Shown here: piece after piece, positions 23,616-36,003 of the stretch
How the letters are laid out: every line of letters starts with the position of its first letter
How positions within the stretch are numbered: position 1 is the first letter of the stretch
Assembly: GCA_022661535.1 (NCBI GenBank)
Contig: JAKULF010000004.1
Coordinates: forward strand, 3,286,001-3,350,000
Length of the DNA stretch: 64,000 nt
Direction of reading: 5' to 3'
DNA from: Eutypa lata
Taxonomy: Eukaryota > Ascomycota > Sordariomycetes > Xylariales > Diatrypaceae
Program-made: the position numbers and the translations under genes
The notes under the pieces: model-generated
The model's database searches: none
Seen by the model: only the letters and a program-made list of their open reading frames with translations
Told to the model about the DNA's origin: nothing

Positions 23616-25078
23616 ATGATGAGGACTTCCAGGAAGCCCAAACCAGGGTACCATCTTGGCCGTAGCACCATGAGAGAAAACAACAACAACAATAATCATA
23701 ATTATCACCACCACCATCGCAACATTACCCAACCAGCGGAGTTCCACTACTGTTCCATCCACCAGCTCCACCACTGCATCGCCCGAACCACCACCACCAC
23801 CTCACGAGTTAATAGCAACGGCCATCGTAGCGCTCGTCCTTCGCAAACAGCGCCAGTCCACGGAGAGTGTGCTTGGCTTTTCTTCTCCCCAAGAAACGCA
23901 GTGCAGCACCGAAATCTCGACTATGCGGACCCTCCAGGACCCCCTTTTCCGTCACTACCACCAGCTCACTCCAGCAATGACAACAGGAGCGACACTTCGT
24001 CATCGTCATCTGGTACTCACACGCTCGTAAACAATAGCAATACCAACAGCAACACCTCGAGACACAGCTCACCTTCGTCTCCTTCGTCTTCGTCTTCCTC
24101 CGCCTTTACCTCTCTCCCATTCCCCGCACCCCCGCGAACCGAGAAATACGAATTCGCCGTAGACGGCGACGGCGACGTCATCATGACCGATGCTCCCTCC
24201 GTCACCGAGAATAAGGAGAAGGAGGACAACAAAACGAACGTCACCGTCCGCATCCCGATACGCCGCCGTGTCTCTCTCCAGGATATCCTCCATTCCTTCC
24301 CGCCCCCCAACCCCCACGCCGAGTCAGCCGCCTGGGACGTCTCCTGGGACGAGGCGTTCCACCCGCGGTTCCCCGGGGTGGCTATGCTGGAATACACGGA
24401 CACGTTCGGGAGACGGGGCGCGCAGCCTACGGCGTCTACTGTGGAGCAGCTGAGGAGGTACTTGGCGGTGCTGGAGAGGGAGGAGGCTAGAGAGGAGGTG
24501 GAGGGGTATTGCGATCCGCTGATGCGCGAGGTGCGGGAGGTAAGGAATTCAAATTTTCTTTTAACTCTTCCCCCCCTTTTTAACCAAATCTTTGGCAAAG
24601 GGTGTGTTGTTCTTCGAGATAGAGAAACGAGTCGAGCACTACTTTCAAGCCCCCCCCTCCCCCCTTCCCTCTTCCCCCCAGTTATCTATCTACTCGTAAG
24701 AAAGGTACCTAGACTAACCCAAGAACCACAACCTCGCAGTGGTCCTGCTGGGCGCAAGGCTTCGTCACCCTCGACCCGGCCCTCCGGCGGGGGCTGACGC
24801 GCGTCTTCGACTTCGCCAACGTCACGATATCGCGGCAGCGGCAGCTGGCGATGCCGGCCGACCACCACTGCGGCTCCCCGGCGCTGCTCTGGGAGGCGCG
24901 CTACCACCTCTTCAACCTGCTGGCGATGGTCGAGGACGCCGCCGAGTTCTTCGGCGTCAGGGAGGTCATCGAGATCCCCGAGCTGGACTGGTGGCTGGGG
25001 TATGTTGGTGATGATGCTGATAAAGAGGGCGCTAGAGGTGACGATGGTGCTGATGGTGGTGTGTGGGGGATATCGTGA
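23616..25078 (+). CDS. Hypothetical protein, low-complexity N-terminus and conserved-looking C-terminus
   Basis: Two exons (23616-24539 and 24740-25078) separated by a 200-nt intron with a GTAAGG donor and an acceptor ending CCTCGCAG; 420 residues. The first ~190 residues are low complexity: an Asn run, a His run, Thr runs and Ser/Pro-rich segments. The later part is more globular: RIPIRRRVSLQDILHSFPPP, AWDVSWDEAFHPRFPGVAMLEYTDTFG, and in exon 2 WSCWAQGFVTLDPALRRGL and PALLWEARYHLFNLLAMVEDAAEFFGV. GC-rich third positions in the second half support coding. I do not recognise the family. The start is uncertain; an internal Met near 24183 is possible. No signal peptide or transmembrane helix is evident. 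Confidence 0.74.
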
Positions 25079-25351
25079 CAGCGTTTTTGATACTTTTCCC
25101 CCTGGTCTTTTGACTCGACTTGTTAGGCTGTCTGTCTGTCTGTCTTTCTGGTATTCGGTTCGGTCACGAAATAGATATATAGATTAATAGCGGCTTTGTT
25201 GTGTACGATATCAATCAAGGACATTGTCTGTTTACTACTGTTTTAGGGCATCTTCCTAGAAGACTTGAAAATGACAGACAGATCTTCCCTTCCCTATCCC
25301 CTTTTTTGGAAAAGAAGACTGCTAATCCGTAGTCCCAAACAAGTGGGGAAC

Positions 25352-25384
25352 TTATACCCCCTGGATAGGGTATAAATACCCAGG
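25352..25384. promoter_or_regulatory. Nested inverted repeats around TATAAATA
   Basis: TTATACCC (25352-25359) is matched by GGGTATAA (25368-25375). GGGTAT (25368-25373) is also matched by ATACCC (25376-25381), and CCTGG (25360-25364) by CCAGG (25380-25384). The arms overlap, so alternative hairpins or a dimeric binding site are possible. Function unknown. Confidence 0.4.
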
Positions 25385-25597
25385 CAGACGACATGAGCTT
25401 CATCACAAGGTTAGATTCCCGTCATAACAGCGAGCACGAACCCCGAACCGAGTATACGTACGTTTTGTTGCGGGAATTTATCATAAACCCGATTGATTAC
25501 AACGTCTTAAAGCATGAGATATATAACAGCCTTTTCTCACCCCCCTTATTTTATCCCACTTCTTACGTAGAACCTTCTTAGGTATATATTTAAATTT

Positions 25598-25617
25598 AAA
25601 AAAAAAAAAAAAAAAAA
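25598..25617. repeat. Poly-A tract (20 A)
   Basis: An uninterrupted run of 20 A in intergenic DNA, preceded by TATATTTAAATTT. No gene or flanking target-site duplication was recognised to make it a retroposed tail. Confidence 0.9.
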
Positions 25618-26224
25618 CGGCTATAACTTGTCTCTCTGATATTGACTGACACCCATCCCGCTCGGGTTAATCAGGATTTGTCTTTATAAATTGATTATAT
25701 ACGCATAGCCTGTAGTTAGATCATCATATATCAACGGAACTTCCCATTTTAAGTCACTTAACTATCTAGTTAGGGTAACCTACGTAAGTCTTGTTTCGAC
25801 GCCAACCTCCGACCTCCAACTTACATCTCTTACCCCCTATCTCCCTATCTGCCGCGTAACCAACCAACCAACCAACCAAATCCGTCTCCCCCCTTCTCCT
25901 CCATGTAGTATGGTCGGACAGCATCAAGCACGCACGCACGCACGCATGATCAGATGAGACAGAGAGATGGGGGGGGGATGACCAGATGAGATCAGATCGA
26001 GGCAAAATCAGGCGGCGAAGGAGAGGCGACATGAACGCCTTTTTTTCTGTGCACCGCATTGACATCATAATTAGCGAGAAATCTGGACAAGGTGGTGTGG
26101 TGTGGTATGTCGACATAGCGCGTTACACGGAACGTCTAGGTTGGGTCACTTACTACCTACCTACTACTGCAACTGCAACTGCAGTGGAACATCCGAAGAT
26201 TTGTGTGTCTCGGCTTTGACGATA

Positions 26225-26264
26225 GGCGGGCGGGCGGGCGGGCGGGCGGGCGGGCGGGCGGGCG
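26225..26264 (+). repeat. (GGGC)n tract, potential G-quadruplex
   Basis: Nine consecutive GGG triplets separated by single C, followed by GTCCGGACGCGCGTCGCG. Single-nucleotide loops make this a strong candidate for quadruplex formation on the plus strand. Confidence 0.9.
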
Positions 26265-27219
26265 TCCGGACGCGCGTCGCGAGGAGAACAGAAGAATAAC
26301 AAAAGCCGCGTTTACAATAATTCCGCTAACTAGGTTGGTAGGTAGGTAGGTATTGTCTCATTATGCCACCGAGTTCGAATTCATGGCGTCGAAGTGGTAC
26401 CTATCGTAGTCATAGCTACATATGTACTTACTTACACACACATCTCTACTGGTAAATCAAGGATTATGTTATTCATACAAAACAATAACAGCATTCGTAA
26501 TCACTGACATCACGCTACTCGGGAAGGAAGAGAGTTGTGTTTTATGAGCAAATTCGTGGTAATTTGGTCCCTATTGCCCCTACCCCTTTTCCTCCCTTTC
26601 CCCACTTCTCCACGATCCAAATTCCTAGCTTCCCCCCCAAGATATAGTACAGAAGTAAAAAAGTGTTTGAGTGCCGTCTTCTTCGCGGCTGAGCTGCTCT
26701 TATAAGCTGGGTATAATTTGTTGTTTCCTTTGGTTTAAAACCCAATTTACTTCCATGCGCCCTGCCTGCTGGTATCGTGTAAAACCCAGTGCTAAAAGAA
26801 AATCAAAAAAAATCATATCATTAAGTTCCCACGTCGTGACTGTTGCCCAGTGTCATAAATATGTTGCCTTCTCCACCTAGGGGTCGAAGAGAAAGCGTCA
26901 AAGGCTAGATAAAATCATCGAGACCAAGGATATTGCAAGATATTGCACCTCCCTGAGATGCGTAGTGCTAGGACTTAAAATGGATTAAGACCAAAAATAA
27001 AATAAAAATAATACAACGCCACCAACACCATATGCCAATAATGCGTGTTCGTATAGCAACCAGTTGAATGCCGTTATTGAGTAGAACGCCAAGAAAATGC
27101 AGAACATGTCAAATGCTGTATGTAGTGTAGGTAACACTGAGTCCCCGAGGACTAGTGCATGAAATGTGAAACAAAACGAATGGGGAAGAAAAAGAAGAAA
27201 ACAAAAGAGGGTGACCACA

Positions 27220-30200
27220 TCAACCCCAGATGGGGGCATTTCGATATGCGGGCGAGTTGTAGCTGTGAAGCACCCGGAAAGGAAGGGGATTTCCGTATGC
27301 GTCACAAGAGCCCGAGCTACGGTTCCGGGCGTGGCTGCGAGACACATGAGGAATGTTGCGTGGTGGCTCGTGGCGTTGCTGTGATACTGAATGGCCCAAA
27401 GGGGGTCCACTAGCATACGCGTGTCCACGCGTCTGAGGCATGGAGGAGAGACACGGATTGTTTTCTCGAGAACGACTTCGTAGGTGTAATCCGGTATGAC
27501 CATCGTAACTAGATCTATGGCGAACCAATTGCGGGTTGACCTGCCCAGGATGATCCTGGAAGGAATTGGCTCTGGACGAATTGGAGCTCGTTTGGGTAGA
27601 AAGGGTAATCGAATACGGCCCGTCGCGGTCGAAAGACGACATCCTGGACCGGGAGAGATCATGACCGCCGTTTTGAACATTCCACTTCGGGGCACGATCT
27701 TCTCCAGTCCGTGGCCTCAAGACCGGCGGCTGGCGCAAATTAATCTTCGGGTGTATGGAGAGCATGCTTGATGGGTTGTGGTAAACATAAGACTGCGACT
27801 GCATTGATGAGCAATGTTGTAATTTCTCATAACTGGGATTTCGCGAGACGGAAGTGCTCGTCGAATGGGATATGATGACACTGGATAAATTGCCATATAA
27901 CCTGTCGTGACTTTCCTTCCGCGGGAGTTGAGACCCGCTGCGCACATCGGAAGTCCCGGGAGGAGTGGACTTCGGTCTTGATGGGATATATCCTTTACTG
28001 CGATTTCTCATACTCACAGGTGGTGGGCTTTTAGTGGTGGGCGGCAGTTCAGCTGGCGTTGCAAACCGAGGCTTATCAACTGAAGCTCTCTTTGCGTCCT
28101 TCATCACATTAGGCCCCGATTCTATATTTGTCGTCCTTAACGAGGTCGTTGGATTTATCCGACCTGGCGCGGGAGGACGGACCCTATTTTCATATTCTGT
28201 AGTTGACAAGGAACGACCTTGGGCGGGCCGATTTCCAGAGTGATGGTGAATAGAATCTTGACTAAGACTGCGCGATGGGCTTGGCTTCACATGCTCTCTA
28301 CCATCTTTAGATTTGGTATAGGACGGCAGCGGCTTCCTAGCAATTAAGTGCCTACTTGCGAATGATTTGGTGTCATGAACTGTTGATGTTCCACTTTTCC
28401 TGAGGGTCGTGGTTGAGTCCTGGGATTGTTCGTGAGTTTCTCTGGTTGATGCTGGTTCGATATTTTCAATTTTAAACTGAGGAACTGGAGCGGTTTCATC
28501 CAAAGATAATTCTGCGCTCCCAACGCTCAAGATGGTCCCCAATGTATCTCTACTACGTTCAGATTTGAGCATATCAGTCCTCATTAACTTTGGAAGAGAT
28601 CCACTGCGTCTATGCAGCTTCGTCTGGACATCTTGAGGTACAGGGGGAATACCTGTCTGTTCGGACGGATGTGTATGTGTAGTCTGAACTGTAGAAAAAG
28701 ACTTTCGACGACGAGCACCACTCAAAAAACTCTGAATTTTATTTTGCTTCCGAGCTGTGATATCGATGCTTAGAGTTGAACTTGGAGTAGCCGCTGGAGC
28801 TTGTGCGTCGACCTTATCCTCACTACGGGTGCAGAATTCTGACATGCTAGCTTTAGACTTCTTCGTAAAAGAACCAAGCAGCCGAAGATTTCGACGCGAA
28901 AGAGAAATTCCGTTTGCTTCCTCAAGACTGGGCCTGTGGTCCTTCTCTGATGTTGATGGAGGCCATGCTTCATCTTGGAGATCTGAGACTGCCATGTTTG
29001 TTGAAACTGGCTCTTCTGTCTTGGGACTACAACCGGGTGTGCCAGGTTGGTTCTCCAATTCACCACCCGAACGCGAGTCATTTTCGCGAACGCGCCGCTT
29101 GGAAGAAAACGATCGGAGAGACACATTGGAACTGTAGCCTGAGTCTGCCTTAACCAAGGATTTATGGGGGGTCTCTGATACTGGGCTCGTCACAATTCCA
29201 CTGTCGGCTCGACTTAAACCTGGGGAGATGTTGCTACCCACTGAGACTAAGCTAGGACGGGGTGGAAGAGACTTTGCATTGAGATCGACTCGTACATCTA
29301 AGACTTCAACAGTGGAGAATTCTCTTTGATCATCCTCGAAAAGTTCATCTTCCATAGCAGTGTGTTTGCTAGTAACTTGCAACTGGGGGCTTTGGGGGGA
29401 TAGCGGACTGCGTGGGTCGTTTAGAGATGGGCTCTGCGGCGACATATACGACTTGGCGGGATGTATTTCGATAAAGGGCAAACTGTTCTCAGGGTTCGTG
29501 GGGCCTGCTAACAGTGGCTTAGTTTGCCTATTACTGTCTTCATCTCTTGAATCGACGGCAGGACTTCTTGTAGGGCTCCCGTTGGTTATTCGCAGAGTTC
29601 CTAGCTTAAAAGCCCCCGTTTGTTTGTAATCGCTTTCGCATGGAGTAAGTGCTCGAGGGATAGACGCCGGGTCTTCGGTCGAAAACGGTAATGGAAATGA
29701 AATCATGTCTATAGGCTCCGGCGATCCTCGACGGGCTGGGGTGCAGGGTAAGCTATGTCTGGTTCTCGGTTTCGGAGGTATTGGGTTTATAGGCGTATTC
29801 GCACGCGTAGCAGTCCCCGGCGTTATTAAAAGTGACCTTCTTCGCATCGGCGTATAAAGCGCTACATCGGATTTTGCCCGAGGCAATGAGGGCATCGTCC
29901 CAGTAGAGTGAGGTTGTTCGCCATAACCAGTCCCTACAGGCCCTGGTACTGAGATTTGGCCTTCGGATACCATTGAACCTTCCTCATGCGATGGCTCCTC
30001 CGCGAGGTTTAGAAGTCGCTTCGATTCGTACGACGTGGGATCATAATTAACGGACCTTCGAGATCCAGCTCTTGATAGGCCACTAAAAAAAGGGGTTCAC
30101 AAATCAGCCTCAGAGATAGCCAGTGTGAACTCGATCAACAAACTACTTACCCTGACTGAACGTTTTCATATGAGCTCCAATCAGATGCGCCTACTATCAT

Positions 30201-30599
30201 TGAATTGGCCCTGGCCGGCGGTCGACTAGAATGCCGAGAAGCTATCGTGCCGGTACTTCCTCTCCTATCATGACGCCCTAACCTCTCCCGGGAAGAGCCG
30301 GAGCGGAAAATTGGTGGTCTCAATGAGTTGTCTTGTGGCTCTAGGCCTGGAAAGCCAGCTTCTGCATCGCTTGGCCCCAATTCAGTTTCTGATGGAGTAT
30401 ACAATGGTGAAGGCAATGGGCTAGTGTATTCAGGACGCGTAGGAAGGACTTCCGTCTTTGATAGACGGCGATTTGACTCGGAGTAGCCGCTCGAACCTAA
30501 CAAGTTTGTATTGGCCCAGTTCCCAAGTTTGGGCTTGGACAATTTGTTAGTTGTCTTGAGGCTCTTCCTCGGGGCTTCAGCAGAAGCTGAATTCCCCAT
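27220..30599 (-). CDS. Hypothetical Ser-rich disordered protein with N-myristoylation signal
   Basis: Two exons on the minus strand (30151-30599 and 27220-30082) joined across a 68-nt intron (GTAAGT donor, TTTTTTTAG acceptor), giving 1103 residues. The N-terminus MGNSASAE fits the N-myristoyltransferase consensus: Gly2, small residues at 3-5, Ser6. The protein is otherwise almost wholly low-complexity and disordered, rich in Ser, Pro, Arg and Thr, with many SP/TP and RxxS sites (for example RRRSLLITPGT, SPLSPQSPQ, RRKSFSTVQ) that suggest heavy phosphorylation. No catalytic domain or transmembrane helix is visible. A plausible role is a membrane-tethered signalling or polarity scaffold, which is inference only. 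The C-terminal end AYRNAPIWG is followed directly by the stop. I do not recognise a named family. Confidence 0.85.
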
Positions 30600-33500
30600 A
30601 GTCTTGAGTGGGGGCTAAAAAGCCAAGGGCACCGCTCAAAACCACTATGGAAACTGCGATGATTCCATGCTGTATATTTCCGCTAGATATTAGCAAATTA
30701 TGATAATAAAAGCTTTGCCTAGAAACGCAGTGATGACGATACAAAGGAGTTGGGTGTATATATGGGTGGATTCAAACTGAGAACTTAACTACATACAATA
30801 CGCGGTCCAGGCTAAATGTCGAGCTATAGGTCGGGGTTACTAGCTGTTGGGCACAGGAGAAAACCGTCACGGGTGCCTTATTTATTCACATGTAGGCCAG
30901 ACGAACGAGAGCATAAGTGTCGGGAGTATGTCGTCTTTGTCCTTGCTTCAGATGTCTCTGGAGGTAGAGCTAGGCTTTTGGGCGATGAAACCAGCAGATC
31001 AGCCCCGTAGCTATGCTACGTACCTGTATGTGCGTAGCTACACCTGGATAACGAGGACAACCCCGTCCATGATTTCACACCGGGTAGAAAAAGAACGACA
31101 AGATATATGATTCTGAACAATTGAGGGAGGAATGGGAGAGGAAAAGGAACATATAGAGAGAGGGCGGGAGAAGAAAGATAGAAAACCTCAAGCTAGAAGA
31201 GAGACAAGGCACCTGCAGTAGCTGGTGTATGTATGTATTGTACATACAGAGTTACCTCCTACCTCCATGTAATAGCTCACCTTGATTGCGGCATTGTGTG
31301 GATTACCTAGATAGGTAGGTATGCATACATACATACATGTACCGTGATGACCCTGGTACTTACCGTGATCTAGATCTATCTACTGCTCCATGAATATCCA
31401 TATCTACCTCCTCTTATCAGTACTCTATAATTCCATACAGCAGCAGAATATCCAAAGAAGGCTGGCGGTGGACATTTGGTAGACATTTGGGGAGACAGTC
31501 GGTTGCGGTAAGCTAAGCGGGCGGGGTGGAGGGGGCGGAGGTGAAGGGGGGACGAGAAATGCGGGTCATCTTGATGCAGTTAGAAAAAGTTGGATATGGG
31601 ACCATAACTCAAGACCAAAAACCTGTTCAATCCGACACGCTGCCGGATAACGGATACCAAAGTAAGGTTGGCGGCTGCCCGAACTTGGTTAGTTTTACCA
31701 TTTTGTTAGCTACACGTGTAATTCAAATCGAGATCGAGAAATTGCATTTAGGATGGACGGAGACTTGGGGGCTACTTTGGACGAGAAACCGAAACACGCT
31801 GAATTCCTTATACACGCCGAAGGTATCTTTATAGTAGGGATCTACCGGAGTTCAGCAGACGTCCGAAGCGGAGGTAATCCTCCCTACTGAACTGAACTGA
31901 ACCGACCAACCACTCATTATGAAATTTGCTTTCTTATGCCATCCAGTGCCTCCTCTTCAGCCCCTTGTTAGACTGAAGTTATTATGCATTAACCCCATGT
32001 ATATAGGTATTAAGCGGTTATGAAATCTCCGACAACTTAACTTACCTTTGCTTACCACGCTTGGTTGCGGATTGGAATGATCGCCCATGCAACCGCCATC
32101 ACTATTACATGTTGTAGCTCCTGTTGCTGAACATGAGGCTGCATACCTGTCATAGTTACGTCCAATTGCCTTGATTTGTCGTCGTAAGCACTATCCAGCA
32201 ACGTATCTGAATGGTCATGTCCTTAACTCTCCAAATCTGTCGATCGAGCCGACAAAGCACCTTCGTCACCATCTTTGATATAAGCGTATGTTTACTTACT
32301 CATATAGCTAGGTACTTATCTAAGTGATATACATACTAGAGGTATGCCATTCGTAATGTGTAGCAGGGTGTTTGGCTGCATTGTTTCAAAACCAGCAGTC
32401 ATGTCTAATGGGATGAACACGTACTTGGGGATTACAGCACGCATCTCTAAGAATATGGTTTATGTCAATTCTGTTAGGACCTCATAGATTGTAAAGTTGC
32501 TTTGTTATCGCCCGGTCTAGCCAACTGGTACTAACCAGATCTCGCTAACTTGCGGAAAGTATTCTATTATAGTTAACAATTAACCTTATATTGAAATTGC
32601 AGTCCGGCCGGACTAAGTTGACGGCGATATGTCTGTTTGAGTCTCATAGCACCAGCAATACCTTCTAAGATATGACATACCTATGTATGCTGTAGGTTCG
32701 TGGCTGGTTAACTTGATTTAGACAAGGACAGGGGCTCAAGATTAGTTGCCTTGAAGAACGCATATGTCAGCCAATTATTATCTCCCGTGGGCTACACCAG
32801 AACAAGCCTCAATTCCTTCCCCCACACTTTATAGAGCGGACGGCGTCTGCCGGAGACTCACTCGATAGCTAATTGGTAAACTCAACTTCTACGGTATGCA
32901 TCAACCTCGAACAACATACACGTAAATACGTGTCTATTTGTTTATACTGGGACGACGATTAACATGGATTTGCATTTGGGAGAATTGGAGCCCACCGACA
33001 AATGGACTTGTGAGAAATAGACAACTCCAGGTCAGGGTGTTTCATCGACGCACAACCACCGCCCCCCGGACTTGTCGTCTCGTCATCCACCCTGCCAATA
33101 AGACATGTTATGTATTACAAAAGCATTTGGTGGTAACGAGAGCGTGTGACTCGCCCCTCTCCTGCTGATTCTTGCATAAATCCAAGGACCTGGGCCGGGT
33201 CAAAGAGATAACGGAAGGTGTCTACATGCATACATACATACAAAGTTATCGTTTGTTCATTGGCAATGTATTCCAACATTTCATCTACTTCGCACGAAAA
33301 CGCGACTTGTTGCAATGCAGAGTGGTTTTCCTAGCTGCAGATGGTTGTCTCTGAAATCAGTAGCGGTCAAGGAGACGGCCGTACCAGGTTCTCCAAACCA
33401 TCCAATCGCAGAACCACGCCCCGTTGATTTACACAGGGGTTAAAGATCCGTCTCAAAGCGGAAACACTTAACTAACTATGTATTGCGTGTTTTTTAGCCG

Positions 33501-35568
33501 GGAAGAATTCATGCTGTTGTAGGTAATCGATTATGAAGTTCGAATCGATTGAGCACATCGTCTAACTGAGGTAACTACTCGTTACGGATGAAATAAACTG
33601 AGATCTATGTACGAAAAAGATAATAATACCTACACCGTAGAAGAGAACTAACTACGCACATGCAGATGCTCTGTTGTTACACCTAAGTGGGGAAGGAAGT
33701 GCCGCGTCTCTACTACTCTATAGGGTATCACTACATACTGCGGCGCTCCTGCAAGTCTTATACCCCACACAGAGCGATAAATGCGGCTGATTTAGAATTT
33801 ACCTACTAAATTAAGGTGGCCGCGATTATAGTTGTGTAGATCAGTTAGAAGGTGAGCTTTGGCATGAACACTCTCCACTCTTACTACTAGAAGGTTAACT
33901 AGAAATATCGACCATATGGGCTTAGACATTCCGGCTCAATATTGAGGGGAGGCGCTTGTCAGTCAGACTTGTCTAAAATATCTTGGTGAGTGGCCAATAT
34001 TATTAATCCATCATTAGGGGCGATCTGTATGTACCTCAGAGTCTCGGATGCCTTCACATAACCGAGCAAAGCCCGCTGTCAAGCTCGAACACCGGCAAAA
34101 AGGAGCTTCAAACCGCAGGGATCTTGGCGAACCGCCTTCCCCTAACATGCCGCTCGAACAAAACCAGTTTGCTCGTTTTCCTAGTTTCAGTCACAATGAG
34201 CTTCGGCTTCTATATCTGCGCTGCCGTTTCTATCTGCTACGGACATTAATGATTTCCCTTTTTTAAATCTAATATTACTACCATGTCACTCTGTCGACAA
34301 TGGCACTACCCTCTCCGCTGTTCCCAACTTGGATTCAGTCATAGTCGTCGTCATGGTTCAGGGCGTGTTCGCATGCTAGACGGTGATTCGGAACCGTCCT
34401 CCGCATTACGGATGCAACGCTTAATACTAGATTGACGTTGGGTCACACAGTTCACCGGACAACCCTCGGAAACAGCGAGGAAGGCGTCCGACGTTTTCGT
34501 GCGGGGGCCGGTGGCTGGCTGACGAGACAGCTTGCACGTATCTCCCCGCGTGATGCATCTATCTACCACAACTGAAATCGAACGTTAGGGAAGTAATACA
34601 ATAACAAAAGTAGGAGCATTCAGTGTACCTCTTCGTCTTTCTAAGGGTGATCCGGGTGTCCGAGCGCTAGACGGTGGTCTCTGTCAAAGTCCTGGACAAG
34701 GCCTGTAAGAATGTTAAAAGCATGGGTTCTCTCTCCAACATAGTTTGACGAGTGTTTGCTTATCATCTTCTACATAAAGTGGTCAATATATTGACCTATA
34801 CGAAGAGTTAGGCCTAAGCGAGCTCCATCTGTTAGGCATGCCGACTCACGCGTCTGGATTATCGCCCTTCAAACTACTCTGCTGTCATTGTGTCGCAGCT
34901 CAAGCATATATTACTCTATGATGATATGACCCGAGCCCGAGGTTTATGTCCAGCAAGTCATGTTCATGGCTTGAAGCTAGTGGCCACTTGAGACTGATGG
35001 GCTATAAAGAGAGGGACATGGGCAATGGTTCATGAAGAGATTTGAGAGGAGTCTCTGATGCCATAGAGATGAAGAGTATAGGAACTACATCCATAAACCC
35101 CTCATCGTATTATAAAGCGGAACTATCATATACCGAAGAATGAATGAGGCCAGTTGCTAGTTGCCCGTCCATACCAATGACATTACGTGAAGGATGCTAG
35201 TATACAAGCCTAGCTGTGGCTATAAATGTTGTAGTTATAACAGAGCTGGGTATATGTGGTTTGTCTTATCATATTGCAATGAGAGTTGGAGGCTTAGCCT
35301 AGCTCGTGCTTCTGGATGTGGCTTTCCGAATACTTCAGAATTGACTATATATCATGATTTCCATGTTTAATATTGTTGAATTAATAGTAAGTACGGGAAG
35401 GAGACTAGCAAAACTTCAGCCTGTTGGTTTCCACTTGTCGTGCGCATTCGGTGTATCGCCTGGTAATCATTGGATGAAATCAAGGCGCGGCTGACAATGG
35501 TGTGATATACATTTGCCTCTCTCCTCGCACAATTTTCTCTTGTTAGGAACCCACGGTGACTGTCGATA
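30600..35568. other. 5-kb gene-poor region
   Basis: No recognised gene. The first kilobase is probably the promoter of the myristoylated-protein gene, with TACATACATACATAC and TAGGTAGG tracts near 31300-31340. A 72-codon frame at 34048-34266 (+) and a Cys-containing frame at 34351-34569 (-) preceded by a plausible intron are open but unassigned. A related ~30-bp segment around GCTAGACGGTG occurs at about 34353-34388 and again at 34650-34684. Confidence 0.65.
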
Positions 35569-36003
35569 TCATTCGCCAATCACATAAGTACAGCCTTCTT
35601 TCCCTATCCATACCTCGTGGACGCGACCCGCATCGACATCTACCCGATCTCCTACCGAGAAAGTCGTCTTTGCCGGCTCCTCATCCTTCGGGTACGTGAT
35701 TGTCAACTCGCCGGCGACGATCAAGTGCGTTGTCAGGCCGCTATGGGAATGCGGCCTATAATGGGCATTGCTGTTGTCGGCATGTCAGCCTCGCGTTTCC
35801 AATGCAGTGTATATGTAGGTGTGTAGCAGTCGAAAGGGGGCTGTGGCGTAGTGGGTGAAGTGGCCCAATCAATGACCGCCATTTGAACTACATATGATGG
35901 ATGGCTTAGAATGAACATACGGGCCGTCGGACCACGTGAAGACATGAGAAAAACCCCACGATCGCACTTCGGTCTCGTAGTCCTCGCGGGACTTTGACGA
36001 CAT
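35569..36003 (-). CDS. Small single-domain cupin protein
   Basis: Two exons on the minus strand, 35921-36003 and 35569-35770, joined across a 150-nt intron (GTATGT donor, CTGAC branch region, AACAG acceptor), giving 94 residues. Exon 1 encodes MSSKSREDYETEVRSWGF and ends in TWSDGP; exon 2 continues NAHYRPHSHSGLTTHLIVAG and ends HEVWIGKEGCTYVIGE. The PHSHSGLTTH segment supplies the His-x-His metal-binding pair of cupin motif 1. GDRVDVDAGRVHEVW is motif 2 with its conserved Gly and His. The Glu of the classical motif 1 is replaced by Thr or His. Such proteins form a small beta-barrel and usually bind a divalent metal; the reaction is unknown. The gene stands alone in a gene-poor stretch and escapes frame scanning because each exon is short. 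The exact phase match and motif continuity make the model convincing. Confidence 0.85.

Larger units (their letters stand above)
25079..27219. other. Intergenic region rich in simple repeats
   Basis: No convincing gene in 2.1 kb. It holds an A20 run (25598-25617), (CCAA)n at about 25859-25878, (CGCA)n near 25930, a (GGGC)9 tract (26225-26264), TAGG repeats (26334-26353) and a cluster of inverted repeats around a TATAAATA at 25352-25384. A 62-codon ATG frame starts at 25393 just after that cluster; I cannot support it as a gene. Confidence 0.7.

Noticed and set aside
24017..24598. 193-codon minus-strand frame opposite the hypothetical gene at 23616
   Set aside because: Antisense to Ser-rich GC-biased coding sequence and crosses the proposed intron donor; no motif.
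25598..25617. A20 tract considered as the tail of a retroposed element
   Set aside because: No upstream element sequence, no target-site duplication recognised.
26985..27695. 236-codon frame on the same strand overlapping the 3' end of the disordered-protein gene
   Set aside because: It overlaps the well-supported frame out of phase, starts at a GTG, and its non-overlapping tail is an accidental hydrophobic translation of 3' flank.
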